Shown: positions 26,954 through 34,599 of the stretch, piece after piece
How the letters are laid out: each line of letters opens with the position of its first letter
How positions within the stretch are numbered: position 1 is the stretch's first letter
Origin: Bordetella trematum
Lineage (GTDB): Bacteria > Pseudomonadota > Gammaproteobacteria > Burkholderiales > Burkholderiaceae_B
Direction: 5' to 3'
Assembly: GCF_900078335.1 (NCBI RefSeq)
Contig: NZ_FKBR01000006.1
Location: forward strand, 248,001 to 312,000
Length of the DNA stretch: 64,000 nucleotides
Program-made: the position numbers and the translations under genes
The notes under the pieces: model-generated
Seen by the model: only the letters and a program-made list of their open reading frames with translations
Database searches by the model: none
Told to the model about the DNA's origin: nothing

Positions 26954-28108
26954 TTAGTTCTCGATGACGTACTTGCCATCACGGGTCACGCTCACGATGG
27001 GCGCCTGATCGGCGTCGTAGCCGGCCGGCTTGCCGGCACGGTCATTGACCTGGCGGAACTTGAAGGGGCCGGTCGCACCGGTCCACTCCACGCCGGGCAG
27101 GGCATCGCGCAGCGCCGCACGGTCCTTGGCGATGTTGCCGCTGAACTTGGTGTTCTTCAGGGCCTGGGCCACGATGTACAGGGCGTCGTACGACTGGGCG
27201 GCGAACTGGTCGGGCGCGTTGCCGAACTTGGCCTTGTAGGCGTCGATGAACTTGGTGTTCTGCGGGGTCTGGTTTTCGATCGACCAGGGGCTACCGATCC
27301 ACAGGTTGTTGGAAGCGCCGCCCGGAGCCAGATCAAAAATCTTGACCGAGTTCATGCCGTTGCCGCCGATGACCGGCACGTTCAGGCCAAGCTGGCGGGC
27401 CTGCACCATGATGGGCGCGCCTTCGGCCAGCAGCGCCGACAGCACGATGGCGTCGGGGTTGGTGCCCTTGATCTTGGTGAGCTGGGCCTTGAAGTCCACG
27501 TCGCCCTTGGCGAAGGTTTCCGTCGTGGTGACGGGGATCTTCTGGTCTTCCAGCGCCTTCTTGAAGTTGTCGTAGCCGCTCTTGGTGAAGACGTCGTCAT
27601 TGCCATAGAGCACGGCCACGTTCTTCAGGCCGGTCTTCTCCTTGACGGTGGAGATGGTGGCCGGCAGCACGTCGGCCTCGGTGACCGAGTTGCGGAACAC
27701 ATAATTGCCGATGGTGGTGATGCCATCGGCGGTGTTCGAGGTGCCGAAAACGACGACCTTGGAGGCCTGGGCGATCGGGTCGGCAGCCTGGGCGGAGTTC
27801 GACAACGTGGGGCCGAACACCAGCAGCACGTTGTCCTTGAAGATCAGCTTCTTGAAGACGTTGATGGCTTCTTCTTTCTTGCCCTGCTCGTCCTCGACCA
27901 CCAGCACGATCTTGTCGCCGTTGATGCCGCCCTCGCCATTGATCTCGGCGGCAGCCAGCTCGAAGCCGTTGCGGATGGAGGCACCGTACTGTGCAGCGCC
28001 GCCGGACAGGGCCTCAGCCACGCCCAGCTTGATGTCGGCCGCGCTGGCCGCCGGAATGATGCCGGCCGCGATCAGGGCAGCCAGAAGCGTCTTGGTCTTG
28101 GATTGCAT
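26954..28108 (-). CDS. livK: Branched-chain amino acid ABC transporter substrate-binding protein
   Basis: A 384-residue periplasmic receptor. The start at 28108 gives a signal peptide (MQSKTKTLLAALIAAGIIPA, cleavage near ASAAD). The mature protein begins IKLGVAEALSGGAAQYGASI and contains NGEGGINGDKIVLVVEDEQG and GTNPDAIVLSALLAEGAPIM. It lacks the cysteine pair of the two LivJ-like receptors in the window and belongs to a different subgroup, so its ligand probably differs. It heads a complete livKHMGF operon. Confidence 0.92.
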   Translation of the reverse strand: MQSKTKTLLAALIAAGIIPAASAADIKLGVAEALSGGAAQYGASIRNGFELAAAEINGEGGINGDKIVLVVEDEQGKKEEAINVFKKLIFKDNVLLVFGPTLSNSAQAADPIAQASKVVVFGTSNTADGITTIGNYVFRNSVTEADVLPATISTVKEKTGLKNVAVLYGNDDVFTKSGYDNFKKALEDQKIPVTTTETFAKGDVDFKAQLTKIKGTNPDAIVLSALLAEGAPIMVQARQLGLNVPVIGGNGMNSVKIFDLAPGGASNNLWIGSPWSIENQTPQNTKFIDAYKAKFGNAPDQFAAQSYDALYIVAQALKNTKFSGNIAKDRAALRDALPGVEWTGATGPFKFRQVNDRAGKPAGYDADQAPIVSVTRDGKYVIEN

Positions 28109-28468
28109 GGTTGTTAGCACCTTATAGTCGGTCTCGGAATTTGGATCATCGAAGCCGCGCAATTTGCCCCTGACAGGGCGAACCTGCTGCGCGGGCCCCG
28201 ACTTCAAGCGTCAAGGTTTGAGAGCATACGCCTTTTGTTTCAGACAGAAACCCTTCTGGCCAGCGTGACGCAAGAAAAGGCCCCAAACGCAGGCCTGTCT
28301 TGCCGCTTGGGCAGAATCGGGAGGCTTTCAACCAGGGATCACGCTTGCCGCTGCAGCAGCGGCAGCCACTGCGCGCGATGCGGGCGGCGCGCCGATGTCA
28401 CCATCGCCCCGCCCAGTAGGCGGCGGGATGATACCCGGACTTGGGCACGCGGGACCAGGGTAGTTTCC
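28109..28468. other. 360-bp intergenic region between ntrC and livK
   Basis: This non-coding stretch lies downstream of ntrC and upstream of the livK operon, both on the minus strand, so it should hold the livK promoter. I see a 7-bp hairpin without a T tract (arms 28346-28352 and 28358-28364) and no convincing sigma-54 promoter or NtrC dyad. No small gene is supported. Confidence 0.5.
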
Positions 28469-29896
28469 CTAGGATGGCTCGCTTTCTGGTTCGTCGGAGA
28501 GCCCGAGCTCACGCAGTTTGCGGGTAATGGTATTGCGTCCGATGCCCAATCGGGCGGCAGCCTCGACCCGCCGCCCGCGCGTGGCCTGCAAGGCGCTTTC
28601 CAGCAAAATGGTCTCAAACTGACGGGTCAGGCTGGCCATCAAGGCTGGCTCGCCCGCGGCCAGGCGTTGCTGCGCTTCGCGTTGCAAGGCGCGCTGCCAG
28701 TCGCCGCCCTGCCCGGGCGCGGCGACCTGTGCCACGGACTGACGCAACTCGGGAGGCAGATCGTCGCGGTCGATGACCTGCCCGGCCGACATGACCGTCA
28801 TCCAGTGACAGAAATTTTCCAGTTGGCGCACGTTGCCCGGAAAATCAAAGCGCGCCAGCGCCTCCATGGCATCCTTGGTCAGCCGCTTGGCGGGCACGCC
28901 CAGCGTGCGCGCGCTCAAGGCCAGGAAATGACGCGCCAGTCCGGCAATATCCTCGGTCCGCTCGCGCAACGGCGGCAGACGCAGGCGGATCACGTTCAGG
29001 CGATGGAACAGGTCTTCGCGGAAAAGCCCTTGCTCGACCCGCTGCTCCAGCGGCTGGTGGGTGGCCGCCACGATGCGCACATCCACACGCAGCAACTGCG
29101 ACCCGCCCACCCGATAGAAGCCACCCTCGGCCAGCACGCGCAACAGGCGTGTCTGCAACTCGATCGGCATATCGCCGATCTCGTCCAGGAACAGCGTGCC
29201 GCCGTGCGCCTCCTCGAAACGCCCGCGGCGCAGCGTGTTGGCGCCGGTGAAGGCGCCACGCTCGTGGCCGAACAGCTCAGCCTCCAGCAAATCACGCGGG
29301 ATCGCGGCCGCATTGAGCGCCACGAAGGGCCCGCTGGCGCGCGCGCCGTGCGCATGGAGCGCGCGCGCCACGAGTTCCTTGCCCGTGCCGGACTCGCCGG
29401 TGATCAGCACGGTGACCTTGGATTGCGCCAGACGCCCGATGGCACGGAACACTTCCTGCATGGCCGTGGAAGACGATTGCGTCATCATCCACGGTTGCAC
29501 AGCCCCATCGGCGGCGGCGACCTCGACCGGCGGCTCGGATTCGCGCAGCGCGCGCTCGATCAGGGCTACCGCCTCGTTCACATCGAAAGGCTTGGCCAGG
29601 TAGTCGAAAGCCCCATCCTGGAAAGCGCTGACCGTGCTGTCCAGGTCCGCGTAGGCGGTCATCACGATCACAGGCAGGCTGGCATGGGTGGTCTTGATGC
29701 GGCGCAGCAGCGCCAGGCCATCGCCGCCCGGCATCCGGATATCGGAAACCAGCGCCGCCGGGGCGCCTTCCGACAGCGCGTCCAGCACGTCGGCCGCGTT
29801 GGAGAAGCTGCGGGTCGTGACGCCGGCGCGCGCCAGGGCTTTCTCGAGTACCCAGCGGATGGCCTGATCGTCATCAACGATCCATACGGACTCCAT
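28469..29896 (-). CDS. ntrC: Nitrogen regulation response regulator NtrC (NR-I)
   Basis: A 475-residue sigma-54 activator. The receiver domain starts MESVWIVDDDQAIRWVLEKA, with the phospho-acceptor Asp in LVSDIRMPGGDG. The AAA+ domain has Walker A GESGTGKE, the sigma-54-contacting loop ERGAFTGA and LFLDEIGDMP. The C-terminal Fis-type helix-turn-helix is AAARLGIGRNTITRKLRELG. Its start overlaps the ntrB stop as TGATG. Together with NtrB it activates glnA and other nitrogen genes when nitrogen is scarce. Confidence 0.96.
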   Translation of the reverse strand: MESVWIVDDDQAIRWVLEKALARAGVTTRSFSNAADVLDALSEGAPAALVSDIRMPGGDGLALLRRIKTTHASLPVIVMTAYADLDSTVSAFQDGAFDYLAKPFDVNEAVALIERALRESEPPVEVAAADGAVQPWMMTQSSSTAMQEVFRAIGRLAQSKVTVLITGESGTGKELVARALHAHGARASGPFVALNAAAIPRDLLEAELFGHERGAFTGANTLRRGRFEEAHGGTLFLDEIGDMPIELQTRLLRVLAEGGFYRVGGSQLLRVDVRIVAATHQPLEQRVEQGLFREDLFHRLNVIRLRLPPLRERTEDIAGLARHFLALSARTLGVPAKRLTKDAMEALARFDFPGNVRQLENFCHWMTVMSAGQVIDRDDLPPELRQSVAQVAAPGQGGDWQRALQREAQQRLAAGEPALMASLTRQFETILLESALQATRGRRVEAAARLGIGRNTITRKLRELGLSDEPESEPS

Positions 29897-30954
29897 CAGA
29901 GCGGCTCCATCGGAAATACCAGGCGGAACTCGGTGTGCCCGGGCCGGGACTCGAACTCGATGATGCCGCCATGTTGCTGAACCAGATCCTGGGCCAGGCT
30001 CAGGCCCAGGCCGGTGCCGCCGGCACGCGCGGTCACCAGGGGGTGGAAGATGCGTTCGCGGATGTCCTCGGGCACGCCCGGGCCGTTGTCGATCACCGAA
30101 AGCACGAGCGCCAGCCGGTGATAGCGCGCGCCCAGCATGAGCTGGCGCGCCACTCGGGTGCGCAGGATGATGCGCGGCGCAGTCACGGTCGCGCCGGCGT
30201 GCACCAATTCCTGTGCAGCATTGCGCGCCACGTTGAGCACCGCCTGCATCAGGCGCGCCGCGTCCGCCATCAACTCGGGCACCGATGCGTCATAGTCGCG
30301 CACCAGTTCCACGGCATGGCGAAACTCGGCACGGATCAGGGCGCACACGCGCTCGCAGATTTCGTGGATATTGACGGCATGCGTACGCAGGGGCACGCGC
30401 TGCGCCCCGCCCAGTCGGTCCACCAGCGCCTGCAGTCGGTCGGCTTCGGAAATGATCACCTGGGTGTACTCGGTGAGCGCCGGGGTGGGAAGTTCGGCCT
30501 CCAGCAATTGCGCGGCCCCGCGCAAGCCGCCCAGGGGATTCTTGACTTCGTGGGCCAGGTTGCGCAACAGCTGACGATGCGACTCGATCTCTTCGACCAG
30601 ACGATGATTGCGATCGGCCAGCACGCGCTGTTCGATCTCGCGGGTTTCGATCAGCACCGGCCAGGGCTGCCCGTTGCAGGCCACCGTAGTGACCGTGACC
30701 TCCAGCGGATCGCCTGCACGCCGGATGGCCGAGAGCTGACGCCGGTCGGCGAAACGGCCGGCAACCGCCGCGTCGATCGAATCCTGCAGGGTTTCGGGAT
30801 GCTCGAACAGCACGGGAGCGGCCAGCCCGCGCAGCTGCTTGCGGGAACGCCCGAAGAGATCCTCGGCCGCCGCATTGGCATGCTCGATGTGACCGCGCGC
30901 ATCCAGCAGAAAGACGGACGTGGCCAGCAGGTCAAAGACGTCGACATTCATCAT
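29896..30954 (-). CDS. ntrB: Nitrogen regulation sensor histidine kinase NtrB (NR-II)
   Basis: A 352-residue soluble kinase/phosphatase for NtrC. It has an N-terminal PAS domain (FDLLATSVFLLDARGHIEHA), the H-box NLAHEVKNPLGGLRGA with the phosphorylated His, the N-box VLNVARNAAQELV and the G-boxes VIDNGPGVPEDI and GGTGLGLSLAQDLV. I start at the first of two tandem ATG codons (30954); an upstream in-frame ATG at 30984 would add ten unconserved residues and fall inside a hairpin. An NtrC-like site lies just upstream. Confidence 0.95.
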   Translation of the reverse strand: MMNVDVFDLLATSVFLLDARGHIEHANAAAEDLFGRSRKQLRGLAAPVLFEHPETLQDSIDAAVAGRFADRRQLSAIRRAGDPLEVTVTTVACNGQPWPVLIETREIEQRVLADRNHRLVEEIESHRQLLRNLAHEVKNPLGGLRGAAQLLEAELPTPALTEYTQVIISEADRLQALVDRLGGAQRVPLRTHAVNIHEICERVCALIRAEFRHAVELVRDYDASVPELMADAARLMQAVLNVARNAAQELVHAGATVTAPRIILRTRVARQLMLGARYHRLALVLSVIDNGPGVPEDIRERIFHPLVTARAGGTGLGLSLAQDLVQQHGGIIEFESRPGHTEFRLVFPMEPL

Positions 30955-30970
30955 GGGCTCGCAGTCTGGT

Positions 30971-30993
30971 CGGCGCTCCGGCATGGAGCGCCG
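30971..30993 (-). promoter_or_regulatory. Hairpin between glnA and ntrB
   Basis: A 9-bp perfect GC stem (arms 30971-30979 and 30985-30993, 5-nt loop) without a T tract, 17 bp before the ntrB start. It may act as an attenuator or mRNA processing/stability element that keeps ntrBC expression below that of glnA. Confidence 0.45.
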
Positions 30994-31008
30994 CAGGCGG
31001 CCGCCGCC

Positions 31009-31025
31009 TGCACCAAGGTGGTGCC
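31009..31025. promoter_or_regulatory. NtrC-binding-site-like dyad between glnA and ntrB
   Basis: TGCACC-AAGGT-GGTGCC matches the NtrC consensus TGCACC-N5-GGTGCA at 11 of 12 defined bases. It lies in the 94-bp gap between glnA and ntrB, where enteric bacteria have an NtrC site that represses the internal glnL (ntrB) promoter. This suggests autorepression of ntrBC by phosphorylated NtrC. Confidence 0.7.
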
Positions 31026-31048
31026 CGCGGCGGGCCGGGCTTGCGGGC

Positions 31049-32461
31049 TTACAGGCTGTAGTACATATCGAACTCGACCGGGTGGGTCGTCATGCGCAGG
31101 CGCGTGACTTCGCCCATCTTCAGATCGATATAGGCGTCCAGCATGTCGTTGCTGAACACGCCGCCACGGGTCAGGAACTCGCGGTCCTTGTCCAGCGCAG
31201 CCAGGGCCTCTTCGAGCGAGGCGCAGACGGTCGGGATCTTTGCATCCTCTTCCGGCGGCAGGTCGTACAGGTTCTTGTCGGCCGGATCGCCCGGGTGGAT
31301 CTTGTTCTGCACGCCGTCCAGGCCGGCCATCATCAGGGCCGAGAAGGCCAGATAGGGGTTGGCCAGGGGATCCGGGAAGCGCGCTTCCACGCGACGGGCC
31401 TTGGGATTGCCAACGTAAGGAATACGGATCGAAGCCGAGCGGTTGCGCGCCGAATACGCCAGTTTCACAGGCGCTTCGTAGTGCGGCACGAGACGCTTGT
31501 ACGAGTTGGTACCCGGGTTGGTGATCGCGTTCAGGGCGCGGGCGTGCTTGATGATGCCGCCGATGTAATACAGGGCGAACTCGGACAGGCCGGCGTAGCC
31601 GTTGCCGGCGAACAGGTTCTGGCCATCTTTCCAGATCGACTGGTGCACGTGCATGCCCGAGCCGTTGTCGCCGACCACGGGCTTGGGCATGAACGTAGCC
31701 GTCTTGCCATAGGCGTGAGCCACGTTGTGGATCACGTACTTCATGATCTGGCTCCAGTCGGCGCGGTTGACCAGCGTGCTGAAGCGGGTGCCGATCTCCA
31801 GCTGGCCGGCGGCGGCGACTTCATGGTGGTGCACTTCGACCGGCACGCCCATCTGCTCGAGCAGCAGGCACATTTCCGAACGCAGATCCTGAAAGGCATC
31901 GACCGGCGGGACCGGGAAATAGCCGCCCTTGACGGCCGGGCGATGACCCATGTTGCCGCCCTCGAAATCGTGACCCGTGGACCAGGGGGCCTGCTCGGCC
32001 TTGATCTTCACGAAGGTGCCCGACATGTCGGTATTCCAGGTCACGCCGTCGAACACGAAGAACTCGGGCTCCGGACCGAAGTAGGCGGTATCGCCCAGGC
32101 CAGAGGACTTCAGGTAAGCCTCGGCGCGCTTGGCCAGCGAACGCGGGTCGCGGTCATAGCCCTTCAGGTCCGTGGGTTCGACCACGTCGCAGGTCAGGAT
32201 CAGCGTGGGCTCTTCGCGAAAGGGATCCAGGTTGGCCGTCGAGGCATCCGGGATCAGCAGCATGTCGGACGCCTCAATACCCTTCCAGCCGGGGATCGAC
32301 GAGCCGTCGAAGGCCTGGCCGCTTTCCAGCTTGTCTTCATCGACCGTATGGGCCGGCGCGGAGACGTGATGCTCGCGCCCGAGGGTGTCGGTGAAGCGGA
32401 AGTCCACGAACTTGACGTCGTTGTCCGCAATCATTTTCAGAACGTCTTGGGGGCTTGCCAT
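31049..32461 (-). CDS. glnA: Glutamine synthetase type I
   Basis: A 470-residue enzyme that makes glutamine from glutamate, ammonia and ATP. The start at 32461 follows GGAGATGAC. Signatures include [19 protein letters not shown] (under the beta-Grasp), the ATP-binding [20 protein letters not shown] and the adenylylation loop [14 protein letters not shown], whose Tyr corresponds to Tyr397 of the regulated GSI-beta subtype. It leads glnA-ntrB-ntrC and is preceded by a sigma-54 promoter and two NtrC sites. Confidence 0.97.
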   Translation of the reverse strand: MASPQDVLKMIADNDVKFVDFRFTDTLGREHHVSAPAHTVDEDKLESGQAFDGSSIPGWKGIEASDMLLIPDASTANLDPFREEPTLILTCDVVEPTDLKGYDRDPRSLAKRAEAYLKSSGLGDTAYFGPEPEFFVFDGVTWNTDMSGTFVKIKAEQAPWSTGHDFEGGNMGHRPAVKGGYFPVPPVDAFQDLRSEMCLLLEQMGVPVEVHHHEVAAAGQLEIGTRFSTLVNRADWSQIMKYVIHNVAHAYGKTATFMPKPVVGDNGSGMHVHQSIWKDGQNLFAGNGYAGLSEFALYYIGGIIKHARALNAITNPGTNSYKRLVPHYEAPVKLAYSARNRSASIRIPYVGNPKARRVEARFPDPLANPYLAFSALMMAGLDGVQNKIHPGDPADKNLYDLPPEEDAKIPTVCASLEEALAALDKDREFLTRGGVFSNDMLDAYIDLKMGEVTRLRMTTHPVEFDMYYSL

Positions 32462-32522
32462 GTCATCTCCATTGAGTAATAGCGTCACGGGCACCACGCC
32501 CGACCGGCAGCATCAGCACCTA

Positions 32523-32538
32523 AGCAATAAGCGTGCCA
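32523..32538 (-). promoter_or_regulatory. Sigma-54 promoter of glnA
   Basis: On the minus strand TGGCAC-GCTTA-TTGCT matches the sigma-54 consensus TGGCAC-N5-TTGCW at every defined position, with the essential GG and GC 10 bp apart. Transcription should start near 32512, about 50 bases before the glnA start codon. Confidence 0.88.
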
Positions 32539-32600
32539 ACGCCCGCGCCCGGGTAAGGCTAGGGGTTTTCCCGCCACGCAACGCCGAATGGCTTCAATTT

Positions 32601-32617
32601 AGCACCAAAATGGTGCA
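32601..32617. promoter_or_regulatory. Strong NtrC site upstream of glnA
   Basis: AGCACC-AAAAT-GGTGCA matches the NtrC dyad consensus at 11 of 12 bases. Its centre is about 97 bp upstream of the predicted start of transcription, a normal enhancer position. Confidence 0.82.
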
Positions 32618-32633
32618 GATCGCGAGGCCGCGA

Positions 32634-32650
32634 CGCCCCATCTTGGTGCC
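32634..32650. promoter_or_regulatory. Weaker NtrC site upstream of glnA
   Basis: CGCCCC-ATCTT-GGTGCC matches the NtrC dyad at 9 of 12 bases. Its centre is 33 bp (three helical turns) from the strong site, close to the spacing of the paired glnA enhancer sites in enteric bacteria, so cooperative binding is likely. It lies only 6 bp from the hemW stop codon. Confidence 0.65.
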
Positions 32651-32656
32651 AAACGA

Positions 32657-33880
32657 TTACAGAAAGATTTCCTGCAGGTCATTGAGAAAGCGCCAGCCCA
32701 GCGGCGTGGCCCGCAGGCGGGTGGGATCGGGGTCCAGCAGGCCGCGCGCGGTGGCCGCCTCAAGCTGGTGCGCAATCGCGGCCAGCGACAGCCCCGTACG
32801 TTCGGCAAACAGCGTGGCCGCCACCCCGTCCTTCAGGCGCAGCGCATTGAGCATGAATTCGAAAGGCAGCGCATCGGGCTGCACTTCGACGGACTCGGCG
32901 ACGTGGCTGCCATCGCCGGCCATGGCGCGCGTCATCCAGGACTCGGGATTGCGGTGCCGCGCCTGGCGCAGGATGCGATCGTGAAACGACAGCTTGCCAT
33001 GCGCCCCGGGGCCCAACCCAAGATAGTCGCCGAACTCCCAATAATTGGCGTTGTGCCGGCTGCGTGCACCCGGACGCGCATAAGCGGACACCTCATAGCG
33101 CTGCAGACCTGCCTGCGCCAGCGCGTCTTCGACCGCATCCTGCATCTGCGCGCTGCTGTCATCGTCAGGCAGTTCGGGCGGATACTTGGCGAAGACGGTA
33201 TTCGGCTCAAGCGTCAGGTGATACATCGACAGATGCTCGGTGCCGAAGGCCAACGCCTGGTTCACGTCGGCCAGGCAAGCGGCCAGATCCTGCCCGGGCA
33301 AGGCGAACATCAGATCCAGGTTGACCCGCCCGACGGCGGCCTGCGCCATCTCGATCGCAGCCCGGGCCTGGGCGGCGTCATGAATGCGGCCCAGTTTTTT
33401 CAACTGCGCATCGTCAAAGCTCTGGATGCCCAGCGACAGCCGGTTCACGCCACTGGCCGCGTAATCGCGGAAACGACCGGCCTCGGCCGTGCCCGGGTTG
33501 GCCTCCATGGTGATTTCCGCATCGGGCAACAGATTCAGGCAGGCCCGCAGCATCGCCAGCAACTCGTCCAGCCCCGCAGCCGACAGCAGGCTGGGCGTGC
33601 CGCCGCCGATGAACACCGAAATCACCTGGCGCCCCCAGATCAGCGGCACCGATTGCTCCAGATCGGCGCGCAGCGCGTCCAGGTAGGCGCGCTCGGGGAT
33701 GCCTTGCTGGGGCGAGGCATGCGAATTGAAGTCGCAATAAGGGCATTTGCGCACGCACCAGGGCACATGCACATAGACCGACAACGGCGGCAGGCTGGTC
33801 AGCGTGGCGCCTGCCGGCACGCGTACCGGATGCTTGGCCGGCGCAGCGCCGGCGGGCTGAATGGGAATGATGAGGGCCAT
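32657..33880 (-). CDS. hemW: HemW-type radical SAM protein (coproporphyrinogen dehydrogenase-like)
   Basis: A 407-residue radical SAM protein. The iron-sulfur motif CVRKCPYC (CX3CX2C) follows YVHVPWC. GGGTPSLLSAAGLDELLAML and EANPGTAEAGRFRDYAASGV match the HemN/HemW family. HemW proteins act in heme handling and do not show HemN oxidase activity; gene neighbourhood with rdgB is typical of hemW. A proline/alanine-rich stretch of about 30 residues precedes the conserved core. It is 11 bp downstream of rdgB. Confidence 0.92.
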   Translation of the reverse strand: MALIIPIQPAGAAPAKHPVRVPAGATLTSLPPLSVYVHVPWCVRKCPYCDFNSHASPQQGIPERAYLDALRADLEQSVPLIWGRQVISVFIGGGTPSLLSAAGLDELLAMLRACLNLLPDAEITMEANPGTAEAGRFRDYAASGVNRLSLGIQSFDDAQLKKLGRIHDAAQARAAIEMAQAAVGRVNLDLMFALPGQDLAACLADVNQALAFGTEHLSMYHLTLEPNTVFAKYPPELPDDDSSAQMQDAVEDALAQAGLQRYEVSAYARPGARSRHNANYWEFGDYLGLGPGAHGKLSFHDRILRQARHRNPESWMTRAMAGDGSHVAESVEVQPDALPFEFMLNALRLKDGVAATLFAERTGLSLAAIAHQLEAATARGLLDPDPTRLRATPLGWRFLNDLQEIFL

Positions 33881-33891
33881 GCTGGACGATG

Positions 33892-34515
33892 CTAGAGCGC
33901 TTGCAACTTGGCCATCAGCTCACGCAGCGCCCGCGCGCGGTGGCTGACGGCATTCTTTTCTTCGGGCGCCAGTTCGGCGGCGGTCCGGCCCAGGTCGGGC
34001 AGATAAAAGTAAGGGTCATAGCCGAAACCATGCTCGCCAGCGGCAGCGTGTGCGATCTCGCCGTGCCAATGACCTTCGCCCAGCAGCGGACAGGGATCGT
34101 CCGCGTGCCGCAGCAGCGCCAGCACAGCCACGTACCAGGCACGCCGGTCGGCCTGGCCGTGCAGTCGCTCCAGCAACAACGCATTGTTCTGGGCGTCGCC
34201 CTTGGCCGCGCCCGTTTCGCGCTGCGCGTAGCGCGCCGAATAGACGCCCGGCGCACCGGCCAGGGCGCGCACGCACAGACCGGAATCGTCGGCCAGCGCC
34301 GGCAGACCGGTCACGCGGCTGGCGTGGCGCGCCTTGGCCAGGGCGTTTTCGACAAAGGTCACATGAGGCTCATCGGCCTCGGAGACACCCAGCTCGCCCT
34401 GCGGCAGCAACTCGATGCCCAAGGGCGCAAACAAAGCCGCGAATTCGCGCAATTTGCCGGGGTTGTTGGACGCCAGCACGACGCGGCGCAAAGAAGAAGG
34501 AATGGCAGCAGACAT
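33892..34515 (-). CDS. rdgB: RdgB/HAM1 family non-canonical purine NTP pyrophosphatase
   Basis: A 207-residue enzyme that hydrolyses dITP, XTP and related nucleotides to the monophosphate, keeping them out of nucleic acids. Motifs are VVLASNNPGKLREF at the N-terminus, ALADDSGLCV with the catalytic Asp, GAPGVYSARYA, and GFGYDPYFYLPD followed by SHRARALREL. It is the first gene of an rdgB-hemW pair and is divergent from the c-di-GMP protein gene, 84 bp away. Confidence 0.95.
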   Translation of the reverse strand: MSAAIPSSLRRVVLASNNPGKLREFAALFAPLGIELLPQGELGVSEADEPHVTFVENALAKARHASRVTGLPALADDSGLCVRALAGAPGVYSARYAQRETGAAKGDAQNNALLLERLHGQADRRAWYVAVLALLRHADDPCPLLGEGHWHGEIAHAAAGEHGFGYDPYFYLPDLGRTAAELAPEEKNAVSHRARALRELMAKLQAL

Positions 34516-34599
34516 GCCGGCATTGTATCTGCCCGCGCGAGTGTCCCCAGGTGTCAATAAACATGACAAATCGCAACATTTCGGACATAAACCCCGTTC

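Noticed and set aside
28109-28468. Possible NtrC/sigma-54 control of the livK operon
   Set aside because: I looked for the TGGCAC-N5-TTGC and TGCACC-N5-GGTGCA patterns in the spacer and found none close to consensus.
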